Positions 1-8,412 are shown, counted from the first letter of the stretch. The stretch is DNA of 33,637 bases from Roseiarcus sp. (GCA_030153205.1 JASLHV010000505.1:1-33637); one strand, 5' to 3'. The notes: generated from the letters alone by a model not told the origin. Program-made: numbers and translations.

Positions 1-9
1 AAAATCGGG

Positions 10-1605
10 CTATTCGGGCATGCCGGCGAGTCGCAAGCATTGGGCGAGATGATCGCTGTCGCCCGCTTCCTTGAATACGGTCCTGGCGACAAGATCGCCT
101 ATCGTCGCCTCGGGTTGCATCGCCAGGCAGTGCGCCATCAATTCGCGAGCGCGCTCGACAAGACCCAACTTCGCGCAGCATCCTGCCACGATGGCAGACG
201 TATCGGCCCCCCTTAATTCTCCCCGTTCGAAGTCCGCCAAGGCCTCGGCGTAGCGGCGCAGCATTAGCTGGGCGACCCCGAGCGCCGACCAGTACCAGGA
301 AGGTCCAAAAAACGGATCTGCGCGCTTTGCATCGCGTAGCAGCTCGAGCCCCTCTTCCGCGCGGCCAATTCGGGAAAGGAGCATACCGAGATCGGCTCTG
401 GTAGCCGGGTTGGCCGGGTTGATCTCGACGGCGCGCTCCATATGGCTTAAGGCCGCATCGAAGGATCGTCGCTCCATATAGAGAAATCCCAGCGCCATGT
501 GGCTGGTGCTTTCATGATCGGCGAGTTCGACCCCTCGCTTCGCCAGCGCGAACGCGCGATCGAGGACCTTTGGCGATTCCGCAAGCCTGCGGTGACAATC
601 GTACGTCAGGATCAGCGCCAAGAGGCTGTGAGGCAGCCCGTATCCGGGGTCGAGCTTGATCGCCTGCTCCAAGCAGCGCATCGCCTCGGCGCGTGTAGAG
701 GGGTGATCCCACGCCAGCCAGTTGGCGCGCATCGCAAAATCGTATGCGGCCGGGTTGGATGGCGGCCTGCGGCCCAAATGCTCTGCCGCGCTCATATACA
801 CGCGGCCGACCAGGGTTCCGACAATTGTTCGCACGACCTCGTCCTGCAGGGCGAAGAGTTCTACCATCGGACGATCGTAGCGTTCGGCCCAGACCTGATG
901 GCCTGTCTGCGCATCGATCAGTTGAGCCGTGATCCTGATGCGCTCACCTAGCCGACGGACACTGCCCTCTACCAAAAAACGGACACCGAGCTCGCGCCCA
1001 GCCGTCTGAATGTCGAAGCGCTGCCCTTTGAACCTGGAAGTGGAGTTGCGGGAGGCAACTGTTATCGTTGGCCAGCGCGACAGATCGGTTATGACGTCCT
1101 CGGTGATACTATCGGAGAAATACTCTTGCTCGCGATCCGAGGACATGTTGACGAATGGCAGGACGGCGATGGAGAGCTTAGCGCGTTCGGCGAACTGTTC
1201 GCAGTCCGTAACTGAAACGACGCCTAACAAAGCCTCCCCGGCGCTTCCCGCCGGTCGCTCAGAGTCGCCCCAAGATCGATGCTGGATGGCGTCGGCGGGC
1301 AGCACCAGCCGGTAGCCGCGTTTCGGCGCGGTTTTCAGCACCGCGTGATCATTATCCTCGAATGCACGGCGGATTTCGTGAATGCACTGCACGAGGCTGT
1401 CGTCGGTCACTACGAGCCCTGGCCACAACGCGTGCATCAGTTCGTCTTTGGTGACGAGTCGACCGGCGCGCTCAGTCAAATAGCGCAAAACAGCGAACGT
1501 CTGCTGCCGCAGTGGGACTAAATGACCTGATTTACTGCGCAACGTTTCGCTGCTGAAATCGGCGATCACGCCATTGACGGCGAGCTTTTGACCCCAAACG
1601 TCCAT
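10..1605 (-). CDS. Winged-helix / TolB-like / TPR one-component transcriptional regulator
   Basis: This 531-residue protein has three parts. Residues about 8-103 form an OmpR/CadC-type winged helix (seen in the DELMHALWPG and KRGYRLV stretches) that should bind DNA. Residues about 143-265 resemble the TolB-like domain found in CyaE/adenylate-cyclase-associated proteins (motifs IAVLPFVNMSSD and FLVEGSVRR). Residues about 280-520 are helical TPR repeats. Unlike CadC, I see no membrane segment between the winged helix and the sensor part, so it is probably cytoplasmic. The ATG is preceded by a good ribosome site (GGAGAG, 5-6 bases upstream). It is transcribed away from the rest of the window, with 278 bases to the next gene. 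Target and signal are unknown. The architecture is common in Hyphomicrobiales. Confidence 0.85.
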   Translation of the reverse strand: MDVWGQKLAVNGVIADFSSETLRSKSGHLVPLRQQTFAVLRYLTERAGRLVTKDELMHALWPGLVVTDDSLVQCIHEIRRAFEDNDHAVLKTAPKRGYRLVLPADAIQHRSWGDSERPAGSAGEALLGVVSVTDCEQFAERAKLSIAVLPFVNMSSDREQEYFSDSITEDVITDLSRWPTITVASRNSTSRFKGQRFDIQTAGRELGVRFLVEGSVRRLGERIRITAQLIDAQTGHQVWAERYDRPMVELFALQDEVVRTIVGTLVGRVYMSAAEHLGRRPPSNPAAYDFAMRANWLAWDHPSTRAEAMRCLEQAIKLDPGYGLPHSLLALILTYDCHRRLAESPKVLDRAFALAKRGVELADHESTSHMALGFLYMERRSFDAALSHMERAVEINPANPATRADLGMLLSRIGRAEEGLELLRDAKRADPFFGPSWYWSALGVAQLMLRRYAEALADFERGELRGADTSAIVAGCCAKLGLVERARELMAHCLAMQPEATIGDLVARTVFKEAGDSDHLAQCLRLAGMPE

Positions 1606-1883
1606 TCAGCTCTCCGCCGAATGACGGGCTTCAGCGCCCGACTTGAATTTAAATCAGCGCATCCATCGCCGCTCAGCCTAGCTCCGCTCGGCGGATCCCC
1701 AAAAATTTCATAAAATTTCGGCGGCCGATCGGAAGTCTTTCGTTACGTCCTGGTTTGACTGAACCACGATGCTCGAAGCTGCGTCAAGGCCCGCGCGCTT
1801 ACGATCTGACGGCGAATTCCTAGCCCACAGGCCGGCACCGGCGCCGTCGGAAATCCATAGGGGCTTTCCACAGGGAGAACAAA
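1606..1883. other. Divergent intergenic region
   Basis: The gap separates two divergently transcribed genes and should hold both promoters. The only marked structure is an AT-rich patch at 1701-1719 in otherwise GC-rich DNA, where AAAATTTC occurs twice ten bases apart (1702-1709 and 1712-1719), that is, one helical turn. This could be a bent or protein-binding site. I see no convincing -35/-10 pair. Confidence 0.4.
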
Positions 1884-2354
1884 ATGGACAGGACGAAAAA
1901 GAGGCTTACGGCGTTAGCAATGGCTATGCTTTCGTTCCCTGCATTTGCCGATACATCGCCGAGTATGAGCGGGATGCCGCGCTTAGCCATCGGCGGATAC
2001 GATACAGTTGCCTACTTTACGGTTGGAAAGGCGGTTCCGGGCACTCTCGAGTATCAGACCATTTGGCATGATGCGCGCTGGCAGTTTGCCAACAAAGAAG
2101 ATCTCGATCTCTTCACTGCAAATCCAGAGAAATATGCAGCGCAGTATGACGGCCATTGCGCCATGGGCGTCTCTTATGAGAGCGGCCACAAAGATACAGT
2201 CGACCCCGAGGCTTTTACAATTGTCAACGGCAAACTGTACGTAAATCACACCAAGTACTGGACGACAGAATGGCGCAAGAACGAAGGTGAAAACATAAGC
2301 CGCGCCGACAAAAATTGGGTGACGGTAAAAGACAGCCCTGAACCAACTAAGTAG
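1884..2354 (+). CDS. Exported YHS domain protein
   Basis: The 156-residue product begins with a cleavable signal peptide (hydrophobic LTALAMAMLSFPAFA, likely cut after A22). It is followed by a YHS-type domain over residues about 36-130 (GGYDTVAYF, WQFANKEDLDLFTANPEKY, DGHCAMG, NGKLYVN). This matches the proteobacterial 'YHS domain (seleno)protein' family. Cys92 sits where some family members carry selenocysteine, so this is the cysteine version. YHS domains are thought to bind metals, but the function of this exported group is not established. The start is supported by AGGGAGAAC just upstream of the ATG. It stands alone; the next gene is 380 bases downstream. Confidence 0.85.
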   Translation: MDRTKKRLTALAMAMLSFPAFADTSPSMSGMPRLAIGGYDTVAYFTVGKAVPGTLEYQTIWHDARWQFANKEDLDLFTANPEKYAAQYDGHCAMGVSYESGHKDTVDPEAFTIVNGKLYVNHTKYWTTEWRKNEGENISRADKNWVTVKDSPEPTK

Positions 2355-2734
2355 ATAGAAAAAGGCGCTGAATGCGTCGTATTGGACACGTGACCCGGAG
2401 CGCGGCTGCAATGCGACAAGCGGCTGGCTGAAGGCCGGCCCCGCTCACTCGAAATGACGGGACCGGCCTCCTGGCGCGGTGAAGGCCTCCCCCGGGGCCG
2501 CCGCGCGCACTCTGACCGAGCCCAAGCAGGTGTGGCAGCGTTCGGTATCTTCGGCGTTTCGCAGGGCAGCCTTCTTTGAGGGCGCCGCGCGACGGTTCGC
2601 CGTTCAGAAGCTCTCGCGCTGGGGTGATTGATCTCTGATCGAGTGCAGACCCATCAATAATCGCCGCCCCCGACTTGCCTTTGATTGCTGAGGCCATACG
2701 GTAAGACACACCAGCATTTGGGGGGTTACTTTAA
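2355..2734. other. Intergenic region, 380 bases, no gene seen
   Basis: No frame here has a convincing start, ribosome site or recognisable protein. The notable element is a GC-rich inverted repeat at 2433-2468. The right end holds a GGGGGG run at 2720-2725, which may serve as a weak ribosome site for the gene starting at 2735. I could not identify a promoter. Confidence 0.4.
2433..2468. terminator. GC-rich inverted repeat, possible transcription end hairpin
   Basis: GGCCGGCCCCG (2433-2443) pairs with CGGGACCGGCC (2458-2468) at 10 of 11 positions around a 14-base loop. It lies about 80 bases after the stop of the YHS gene. There is no T-run after it, so it is not a textbook intrinsic terminator. 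It may be a Rho-associated stabilising hairpin, a protein site or a small repeat element. Confidence 0.35.
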
Positions 2735-3268
2735 ATGATCACGCTCAGCCAGCCCGCTCTGGCGCTTCATTCCTGCGACGTTCCTGGCTTCCTTTACCAA
2801 ATGTCGACAACTTGGCAGATGCCAGCGGGCGCGACCGGCGCGGATGTCGTCAACTGGATCAGCGCAGCCGTTCAGCAGTCGCCGGAGCTTGCGCTCAAGA
2901 ACGTCGTTATCAATTGCCATGGTGGGCCTGGCGCGCTGTCTGTCGGGGGCGTTAATAGCCCTGTTTTGAATGACGCAAGCGTGTTCCAAGGCGTCCGAAC
3001 GCTAGATATCGGCACAATCTGGTTTACCGGCTGTCTTGTGGCCACAGGAATGCTTGGTCAAAACTTTTGCTCTCTCGTCGCCGTCATCTCAGGCGCCGAC
3101 GTGATTGCCGCTAATGACGATCAATTCGTGGAAGGAAGTCTCCTTGGCGGAAGGCCAACGATCTTCGGCGCTATCGACGATTTCGAGGGGACCGCCTACC
3201 AGTTCAGTCCTTCGGGATCCATCAGCCTCTATTCAATCCATGACCCCCTGGCGGAAGGCTATAGTTGA
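2735..3268 (+). CDS. Compact caspase-fold-like (DUF4347-like) protein
   Basis: The 177-residue protein has no signal peptide or membrane segment. Residues 57-66 read VVINCHGGPG and residues 95-103 read IWFTGCLVA, followed by GADVIAANDD at 120-129. A beta strand ending in His-Gly, a second strand ending in Gly-Cys, and a later G-A-D-V-x-A segment is the pattern I know from DUF4347 and related clan CD (caspase/gingipain-like) domains. There His62 and Cys100 would be the catalytic pair. In those families the domain often sits at the front of giant surface proteins; here it is almost the whole protein. Assignment is by motif memory only. It could be an inactive relative or a separate family. The ribosome site is weak, and the gene has no obvious partner. 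Confidence 0.65.
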   Translation: MITLSQPALALHSCDVPGFLYQMSTTWQMPAGATGADVVNWISAAVQQSPELALKNVVINCHGGPGALSVGGVNSPVLNDASVFQGVRTLDIGTIWFTGCLVATGMLGQNFCSLVAVISGADVIAANDDQFVEGSLLGGRPTIFGAIDDFEGTAYQFSPSGSISLYSIHDPLAEGYS

Positions 3269-3529
3269 GCGAGGCGCGGCAGACCCGCCATGCCGGCGTC
3301 GACCCCGGCCACGTTCGATCGCCGCGTCAACCATCTAAGATATTAATCTATAAGCGTTTTTTTGATCTCCGCTTCATGGATTAGCGTGGTTACGGCGCCT
3401 TTGCCCAGGCGCCATTGGAACGATCTCGCCCGAGGATTGTTAGATTTGCCGCGAAGGCGTCGTCACTTGCCGCTCTTGCTCGATTGCGCCATCAAAGGAA
3501 CCATGCCGAAAGAGGAGGAGGAGGCGGCA

Positions 3530-3742
3530 ATGATTAAAATTTTGGCTGGAGTCGGCCTTGTGCTCATAGCGACAGGCCCTTCCTTTGCGCAGGATTACTG
3601 CGAGCAAGTACGACAAGGTATCGAGCAATACGGCTTCGTGGCCGCCCGGCAATATGCGGTTGAGCACTACACGAAGGAAGAAGTGAGGGCCGCCGATCGC
3701 TGCGTCGCCAAGTTACATCTGCGCCGCGCGGAATCCCGATAG
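3530..3742 (+). CDS. Small exported protein, 70 residues, two cysteines
   Basis: The open frame extends upstream to 3362, but the ATG at 3530 is clearly preferred: it follows a purine-rich ribosome site (AGAGGAGGAGGAG, 3511-3523) and begins a proper signal peptide (hydrophobic residues 4-15, likely cut after A20). The mature part is about 50 residues with Cys24 and Cys58, which could form a disulfide in the periplasm. The helical stretch YGFVAARQYAVEHYTKEEV resembles a small family of uncharacterised rhizobial exported proteins. Function unknown. The next gene is convergent, 21 bases away. Confidence 0.7.
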   Translation: MIKILAGVGLVLIATGPSFAQDYCEQVRQGIEQYGFVAARQYAVEHYTKEEVRAADRCVAKLHLRRAESR

Positions 3743-3763
3743 GGGCGCGCCTTCGTTTCTGGG

Positions 3764-4297
3764 CTACAAACCAACGGCTTTATCGAGCTTGGCGGTCGCG
3801 ACATCGAAGGTCTCGGCCACAAAATCGGTCGCGCGGGTCTCGGCGCTGAACAGGATGGGATCATCCGCCTTAAGCAAAGAGATCGTCTTATGAACTTCGG
3901 CGATCGCCGTCCCGTACGTTACGACGGCTTGCGCCCTGGTCTTTGCCAAGCGCACATTGCGCGCCGCGCGCTCGACAACCTCATGCAGTCTCTGCAATTT
4001 CCCTGGCAAGTTGGGAGACAAAGCGCGCAAGGCGTTTGCGTATTTGTCCAAAGCGGCGGCGATGCAAGAAATCCCCTCTTGGAGAGCGTCGCTGCACGCC
4101 GCGATCGCGACCTCGGCGTCACGCGTTTCGAATTCGATCGCTCTGGCTGACGAGTCTGAAGGCCCATGGGCCTTCACGCCGCCGCCTGCGGCGATTCTTG
4201 GAGAATACGACGAACCGGCGTCACCTTGGCTATGGGCGAAATAGCAGCTTGCGTCTGAGACGATAATCGCAAGCCACAGGGTCGCTAGGAATCGCAT
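3764..4297 (-). CDS. Exported helical protein of unknown function
   Basis: The protein has 177 residues counted from the ATG at 4297; a TTG two codons upstream (4303) is possible but unnecessary. The first 22 or so residues are a signal peptide (hydrophobic FLATLWLAIIV). The rest is Ala-rich and mainly helical, with two cysteines in the stretch AACSDALQEGISCIAA and heptad-like spacing that suggests a helical bundle. I do not recognise a family. The best upstream purine run (GGAG) is about 12 bases from the ATG, which is far for a ribosome site. It is convergent with the 70-residue gene and ends 21 bases from it. Confidence 0.6.
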   Translation of the reverse strand: MRFLATLWLAIIVSDASCYFAHSQGDAGSSYSPRIAAGGGVKAHGPSDSSARAIEFETRDAEVAIAACSDALQEGISCIAAALDKYANALRALSPNLPGKLQRLHEVVERAARNVRLAKTRAQAVVTYGTAIAEVHKTISLLKADDPILFSAETRATDFVAETFDVATAKLDKAVGL

Positions 4298-4388
4298 CAC
4301 CAAAGTCCGCTCCGAGCGACAGATAAAGCTGGCGTCAGCGATGTCTGGTACGACCGATCGCTGGAGCCGCCCCGTGTTCGAGATTTAA

Positions 4389-5018
4389 CTATGCGGATTC
4401 GCGCCGACCGTAACTTTCTGTACTTCGTGAGTGACGGTCTAAAAAAGCGCCTATATTGCGAATCTCCGCACGGTGCAGACCGACATCGATCGACGCGCCA
4501 GCGGCGCGAATTAAGCCCATCGTCCGTCGATTGTCGGGATCGAAGAAGCATTCGGCTTCATCAAACCCACGCGCGACGGCCGCCGCGAGAACCTCGACTA
4601 CCAGACGAAGCGCCAACCCTCGACCGCGGTACGTTCTATAAACGGAGGCGGCGATTTCGACACGGCGCTGAGTCGTAGGCGTAGGCTGCGCCTCAGCGAG
4701 GCCGACGACATCTCCGTGAACGATGTCGAGCGCTGCCACCACCACTGCGCGACTGAGGTCGATCCGACTCACGTAGTTTGTGATGGTTGTATCGTCACAA
4801 GCCCCGCCAAACCGCGCATGTCGATCCGCTGGATCAAGCGCCAGGAAGTGGCGCGCGATCGATTGAAGTTCAGGTTGCTGCAATTGCCGGATGTGCAACG
4901 ACAGAGCCGGTGCCGCCACCGGCTGCGCGACGCCATGATAGAGCGGGCCGTGTGGCGGCGGGATCGACCGACTATGATGGCGTGTCGGAACGCCATAGGA
5001 GCTTTCGACGCCGGACAT
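4389..5018 (-). CDS. GNAT family N-acetyltransferase
   Basis: The 209-residue protein carries a GNAT fold in its second half. The acetyl-CoA loop is the RTYRGRGLALRLV stretch (residues about 128-140), following a typical strand (VEIAASVY). The first 40 residues are Pro/His-rich and probably disordered. Substrate cannot be told; the family acetylates small molecules, peptides or proteins. An alternative TTG start at 5066 would overlap the upstream gene by 47 bases. I prefer the ATG at 5018, which lies one base after the upstream stop (TGA-t-ATG), the signature of translational coupling. It follows the DUF1127 gene as a two-gene operon. Confidence 0.72.
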   Translation of the reverse strand: MSGVESSYGVPTRHHSRSIPPPHGPLYHGVAQPVAAPALSLHIRQLQQPELQSIARHFLALDPADRHARFGGACDDTTITNYVSRIDLSRAVVVAALDIVHGDVVGLAEAQPTPTTQRRVEIAASVYRTYRGRGLALRLVVEVLAAAVARGFDEAECFFDPDNRRTMGLIRAAGASIDVGLHRAEIRNIGAFLDRHSRSTESYGRRESA

Positions 5019-5019
5019 A

Positions 5020-5448
5020 TCAAGTCTTGCCCGATTCGCCGTTTTGTTCTCGGACAATGTATTCAATGGCGCACCGGCAGACGCCGATGTCTTTGAGCAC
5101 CGCGTCGTCGAGGGCGTACAATGCGGCGGCGTTACGCCTTCTCTGCCGCCAGCGCCTGATCGCGATCAACCCAAGTCCGAGGGGCGCAATCAGTGTAACC
5201 GCTATACGGATGACGATATCGGTCGTCGAAAACTTTCTGAATTCTAATCGACGCTTGTTACGGCCGTCGCGGTCAGCGATCTCGCATTGGCTCGTCGAGC
5301 CAACCATATCGCTGCGATATTCCGCGGCCAGTTTGTGTACTCGATCGCGCTTTGCACAATCCTCTTCGCGCGTCTCATCGATTTCCTCGAATGTCCGAGG
5401 GCTGGGAGGCGCGAAGAATTTCGGTTGACGCTTTACGACATTCGACAT
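5020..5448 (-). CDS. DUF1127 domain protein
   Basis: The 142-residue protein ends in a DUF1127-like segment (RRRNAAALYALDDAVLKDIGVCRCAIEYIVRE, described here by its L-x-x-L-D-x-x-x-L-x-D-I-G core at about residues 107-122). Ahead of it is a hydrophobic stretch at about residues 78-96 (IVIRIAVTLIAPLGLGLIA) that could be one membrane helix, and a charged N-terminal third. Most DUF1127 proteins are under 100 residues and Arg-rich, and some bind RNA or act in stress and phosphate responses. This one is longer and may be membrane-attached. Its stop is one base from the start of the GNAT gene. The ribosome site is weak. Confidence 0.65.
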   Translation of the reverse strand: MSNVVKRQPKFFAPPSPRTFEEIDETREEDCAKRDRVHKLAAEYRSDMVGSTSQCEIADRDGRNKRRLEFRKFSTTDIVIRIAVTLIAPLGLGLIAIRRWRQRRRNAAALYALDDAVLKDIGVCRCAIEYIVREQNGESGKT

Positions 5449-5676
5449 TGTATATCTCGCTCATTCCGCTCAAGCGCGAAGCGCCTTGGAAAGAGCTAAT
5501 GACGATGTCTCGCGCCGGCGTCTTGGACCCAGCGGACAATCGTGCTGCTTATTCGGACAAGATTGTTTCTTCGCGCGATCGTCGCATCAGAAAAACTTGC
5601 GACAGGCAGATCGACGCGGTTCGGATAGGCTTTAGCCGCTACAATTTCTCGGCGACAACCGTTGCTCACCGATGAG

Positions 5677-6648
5677 CTAGGAATAAGTGGGCTGGGCGTC
5701 CCGCCATTCCGAAGGCGTCATGCCAAACCGCTTGCGGAATGTACGATTGAAATAAGACAAATCGCCAAATCCCGCATCTTGGGCGACGGAGCCGATTTTC
5801 TTATGGCGATTGCTCGGACCTGACAACAGTCGGTGGGCAAGAAGCAAGCGCTGCTCTAGTACGAATTCTGAGAAAGTGGTCCCAGTCGGCTCGAATAATC
5901 GTTGAACTTTCTTAGGCGTCACGCCCGCCCGGCGGGCCGCCGAGACGATGGTAAGTCCGCTATCGTTCAGGCGATCGAGCGCCTGGGCTTGGATGAGCCG
6001 CAGACGAGCGGCATCGTAACCTTCATATAAGGTCGATGGTCTCGCGGCCTCGTCCCCACGTAGCAGAAGTCCTACGAGTTCCGTCATTTGTCGCGCCATC
6101 GTCTGTTGGCCGACGGCGTCGAGCGAAACGCCCGCACTTGCGCATAATGAGAAATAATCGGCGACGATGTCCCCGAGCCGCGTCGACGCGACGAGAGGCT
6201 TAGACAGTTTGTCTTCGCTTTCAGCATAGACGCTGAGGAGATCGCGCCGCGGGATGCGCAGCGCGGTGAAACGGCCCACGGCTCCAAGAGCGCATTCCGC
6301 AATATCATCCAGAGCCATCAAGGACATTTGCGACGTCTTCAGCTCGGTGGCCCGTCCTCGCTGGATCGTCAGCACCTCGCCAGCCGCAGCGGTCACGAGA
6401 ACAAGGTCGTCACAACCATCGTTGAGAAGAGGGCGCGTGCGCATAAAGCTGCAAGACTCGCCATGCGCAGAGCCGAAGGAGAGTGCGCCCACCCGCGCGA
6501 CTTCCACCGTGCAGTCAATGCGTTCGGCGGAGCCTGGCTCGGCATCAAGCTGACAGAAGCGCCGGCAAAATTCCTCGCGCCAGGCTTCGTAGCCTCTTCC
6601 CTTCGCGGCGCCCGCGTAGGCGACGACCGCCGTATCCGCGCTTGTCAC
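5677..6648 (-). CDS. AraC family transcriptional regulator
   Basis: The protein has 323 residues. Residues about 215-320 contain the paired helix-turn-helix of AraC/XylS regulators (LTIVSAARRAGVTPKKVQRLF, then IGSVAQDAGFGDLSYFNRTFRKRFGMTPSEWR as the second, conserved helix pair). The first 190 residues resemble the AraC-binding-2 sensor domain. The start is GTG at 6648, strongly supported by TAGGAGGA eight bases upstream. It is divergent from the MBL-TPR-DoxX genes across a 304-base region, so it is the obvious candidate regulator of them. The inducer is unknown. Confidence 0.88.
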   Translation of the reverse strand: MTSADTAVVAYAGAAKGRGYEAWREEFCRRFCQLDAEPGSAERIDCTVEVARVGALSFGSAHGESCSFMRTRPLLNDGCDDLVLVTAAAGEVLTIQRGRATELKTSQMSLMALDDIAECALGAVGRFTALRIPRRDLLSVYAESEDKLSKPLVASTRLGDIVADYFSLCASAGVSLDAVGQQTMARQMTELVGLLLRGDEAARPSTLYEGYDAARLRLIQAQALDRLNDSGLTIVSAARRAGVTPKKVQRLFEPTGTTFSEFVLEQRLLLAHRLLSGPSNRHKKIGSVAQDAGFGDLSYFNRTFRKRFGMTPSEWRDAQPTYS

Positions 6649-6952
6649 AGCGTCCTCCTATGGCCGTCAGCTCCGATGGGCCCTTTTTCCGCTCCAGCCC
6701 CAGCCTTGAAACGTAGACGATAACCTGCTGCGCGGTTGCTATGATGGACGATCGAGCGGGGGTCAAGCTTGAACGTCGAGCAAGCGGCCGAACCACCGGC
6801 CAGCTTATAGACCCCCGGCACGCTGTCGCCCCCCAAAAAAAAATCGACCGCTTGGGAATAAAGCGCGGGCCGGACCGGTCCTATGCGCAGTAGGGCCCAG
6901 AGGAAATACCGCCCTGCGAGCATCGCGTCGTAGATTCTCAAGGAGAATACGA
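6649..6952. promoter_or_regulatory. Divergent regulatory region between araC-type gene and MBL operon
   Basis: This 304-base gap carries no gene I can support. It contains a perfect 10-base palindrome GGACCGGTCC (6872-6881), about 71 bases upstream of the MBL start. It also has an odd homopolymer junction, C6 next to A9 (6829-6843). An AraC-type protein would be expected to bind directly repeated half-sites here, but I cannot name them with confidence. No clean -35/-10 pair was found. Confidence 0.4.
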
Positions 6953-7927
6953 ATGTTAAATCTTTCGCGCAGAGGCGTCCTGACCGCGGCCACCGCATCC
7001 GCCGTCTTCGGATTGAGCAAACCGTTGGCGCTTATCGGGCCTTCGTTTGCAGCGACGCCAATCGAACCTGCGATTGGACATTACAAATACAAGGTTGGCT
7101 CGATCGAAGTCACCGCCATTTACGACGGCATTTGGCGCAAGCCGCATGATCCGGCCTTTATCAAGGACGTGTCCGTCGAAGAGACAAAGGCGGCATTAGC
7201 CAAAGCTGGCTTAACTACCGACTTCATGCCGATTCCGCTGACTGTGGTTGTGCTGAAAATCGGAGACAAGTTGATCATGATCGACGCCGGCTCGGGCGTT
7301 GGCCAGTGGCAAGCGAACGCGACAAACCTGCCGGCCAATATGAAAGCCGCAGGGATCAACTTCGCCGACATCGGCACGATTCTGATCTCGCATTTCCACC
7401 CGGACCACGTCTGGGGCTTGATGGAGAAGGGGACGAACGCGCCGACGTTCCCTAACGCCGAACTCATCGTCAACAGCGTCGAATATAAGTTCTGGACCGA
7501 GGACGGTCGCGTCGACAAGCTTCCCGAAGGCCGTAAGGCCGCTGGACGCCGCATCGCAGAGAATTTTCCAAAATGGAAGAACTGGAAGCTCGTCGAGAGC
7601 GGCGCTGAAGTCGCTCCGGGCGTACGAATTCTCGATGCCTACGGTCACACGCCCGGCCATTCCACCTTCCTTGTCACGTCAGGCAAGGATCAATTGATGG
7701 TCTCGAACGATACGATGTACGTGCCGGGCGTCTTGGCCCCGCATCCGGAGTGGCAGGGCGCTTATGATCAAGATGGCCCTCTCGCGGTCACGACGCGTCG
7801 CCGGATCATCGATCGGGTTATCGCCGATCAAATGCAGATCTGCGGCGCGCATTTTCCGTTCCCGGGCGCCGGCGTCTTCGTCAAAGACGGCTCCGCATAC
7901 GGGTTCACGCCCGTCGTTCAATCGTAA
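6953..7927 (+). CDS. Tat-signal metallo-beta-lactamase fold hydrolase
   Basis: The 324-residue protein starts with a twin-arginine signal (SRRGVLTAA, R6-R7, then a hydrophobic stretch, cut near A33-A34). This implies export in folded, metal-loaded form. The MBL fold is complete: HFHPDH at residues 147-152 (H147, H149, D151, H152), H236 in the GHTPGHS loop, D253 in SNDTMY and H300. This gives the full two-metal set. The GHTPGHS and dinuclear pattern recalls lactonases and other MBL hydrolases, but the substrate is unknown. AAGGAGAA precedes the ATG. It heads a three-gene run with the TPR and DoxX genes (20 and 55 bases apart) and is divergent from the AraC regulator. Confidence 0.88.
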   Translation: MLNLSRRGVLTAATASAVFGLSKPLALIGPSFAATPIEPAIGHYKYKVGSIEVTAIYDGIWRKPHDPAFIKDVSVEETKAALAKAGLTTDFMPIPLTVVVLKIGDKLIMIDAGSGVGQWQANATNLPANMKAAGINFADIGTILISHFHPDHVWGLMEKGTNAPTFPNAELIVNSVEYKFWTEDGRVDKLPEGRKAAGRRIAENFPKWKNWKLVESGAEVAPGVRILDAYGHTPGHSTFLVTSGKDQLMVSNDTMYVPGVLAPHPEWQGAYDQDGPLAVTTRRRIIDRVIADQMQICGAHFPFPGAGVFVKDGSAYGFTPVVQS

Positions 7928-7947
7928 GCATCAAATGGAGAAAAGCT

Positions 7948-8412
7948 ATGTCGAAAGCTAAGAACCTTCGCTCCTTCGCTATGTTCATGGGTTTGCTCAT
8001 CGCGCCCATGTTTGTTGGCGGCTACGCCTATGCCGTCGATAATATGGAGACAAGCGGGGACGTCGATCTGGCCTCGGTACGCGCGAAGATAAAGTCTCAG
8101 GACTATAAATCCGCGCTCGCCGAGCTGCGCGATCTCGCAGAAGACACCCAAAATGCCGACGTCTACAACCTGCTCGGCTTCACTTTGCGCAAAACGGGCG
8201 ATTACTCGACCTCCCTATCGTATTACACGAAAGCGCTGGATCTGCAGCCCGAGCATAAGGCAGCCCGCGAATATCTCGGCGAGCTCTTCGTGGAAACTGG
8301 GCAGATCGACAAAGCAAAAGAACAACTCGCCGCCCTCTCCAAGATCTGCCCTTCGGGATGTGAAGAGCGTGAAGATCTCGAAAAAGCTATCGCTGCCAAG
8401 GCGGGCAAGTGA
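7948..8412 (+). CDS. Exported tetratricopeptide repeat protein
   Basis: The 154-residue product has a signal peptide (residues 1-28, ending AYA) and then TPR helices over about residues 42-140 (NVYNLLGF-type and LSYYTKALDLQPEHKAAREYLGELF repeats, described by their W/L/Y/A-G-P spacing). It ends with a small Cys pair (ICPSGCEEREDLEKAI) that I recall from a family of short exported TPR proteins. It probably acts as a periplasmic scaffold or chaperone, perhaps for the MBL enzyme encoded 20 bases upstream. TGGAG just upstream of the ATG supports the start. Confidence 0.82.
   Translation: MSKAKNLRSFAMFMGLLIAPMFVGGYAYAVDNMETSGDVDLASVRAKIKSQDYKSALAELRDLAEDTQNADVYNLLGFTLRKTGDYSTSLSYYTKALDLQPEHKAAREYLGELFVETGQIDKAKEQLAALSKICPSGCEEREDLEKAIAAKAGK

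Noticed and set aside
2347..2709. Minus-strand frame of 120 codons in the gap after the YHS gene, considered as a transposase remnant
   Set aside because: No transposase motif, no terminal repeats and no ribosome site; composition fits non-coding GC-rich DNA.
6829..6843. C6-A9 homopolymer junction read as a terminator on the minus strand
   Set aside because: The T-run would be on the minus strand upstream of the AraC-type gene, with no stable stem beside it and no gene ending there.
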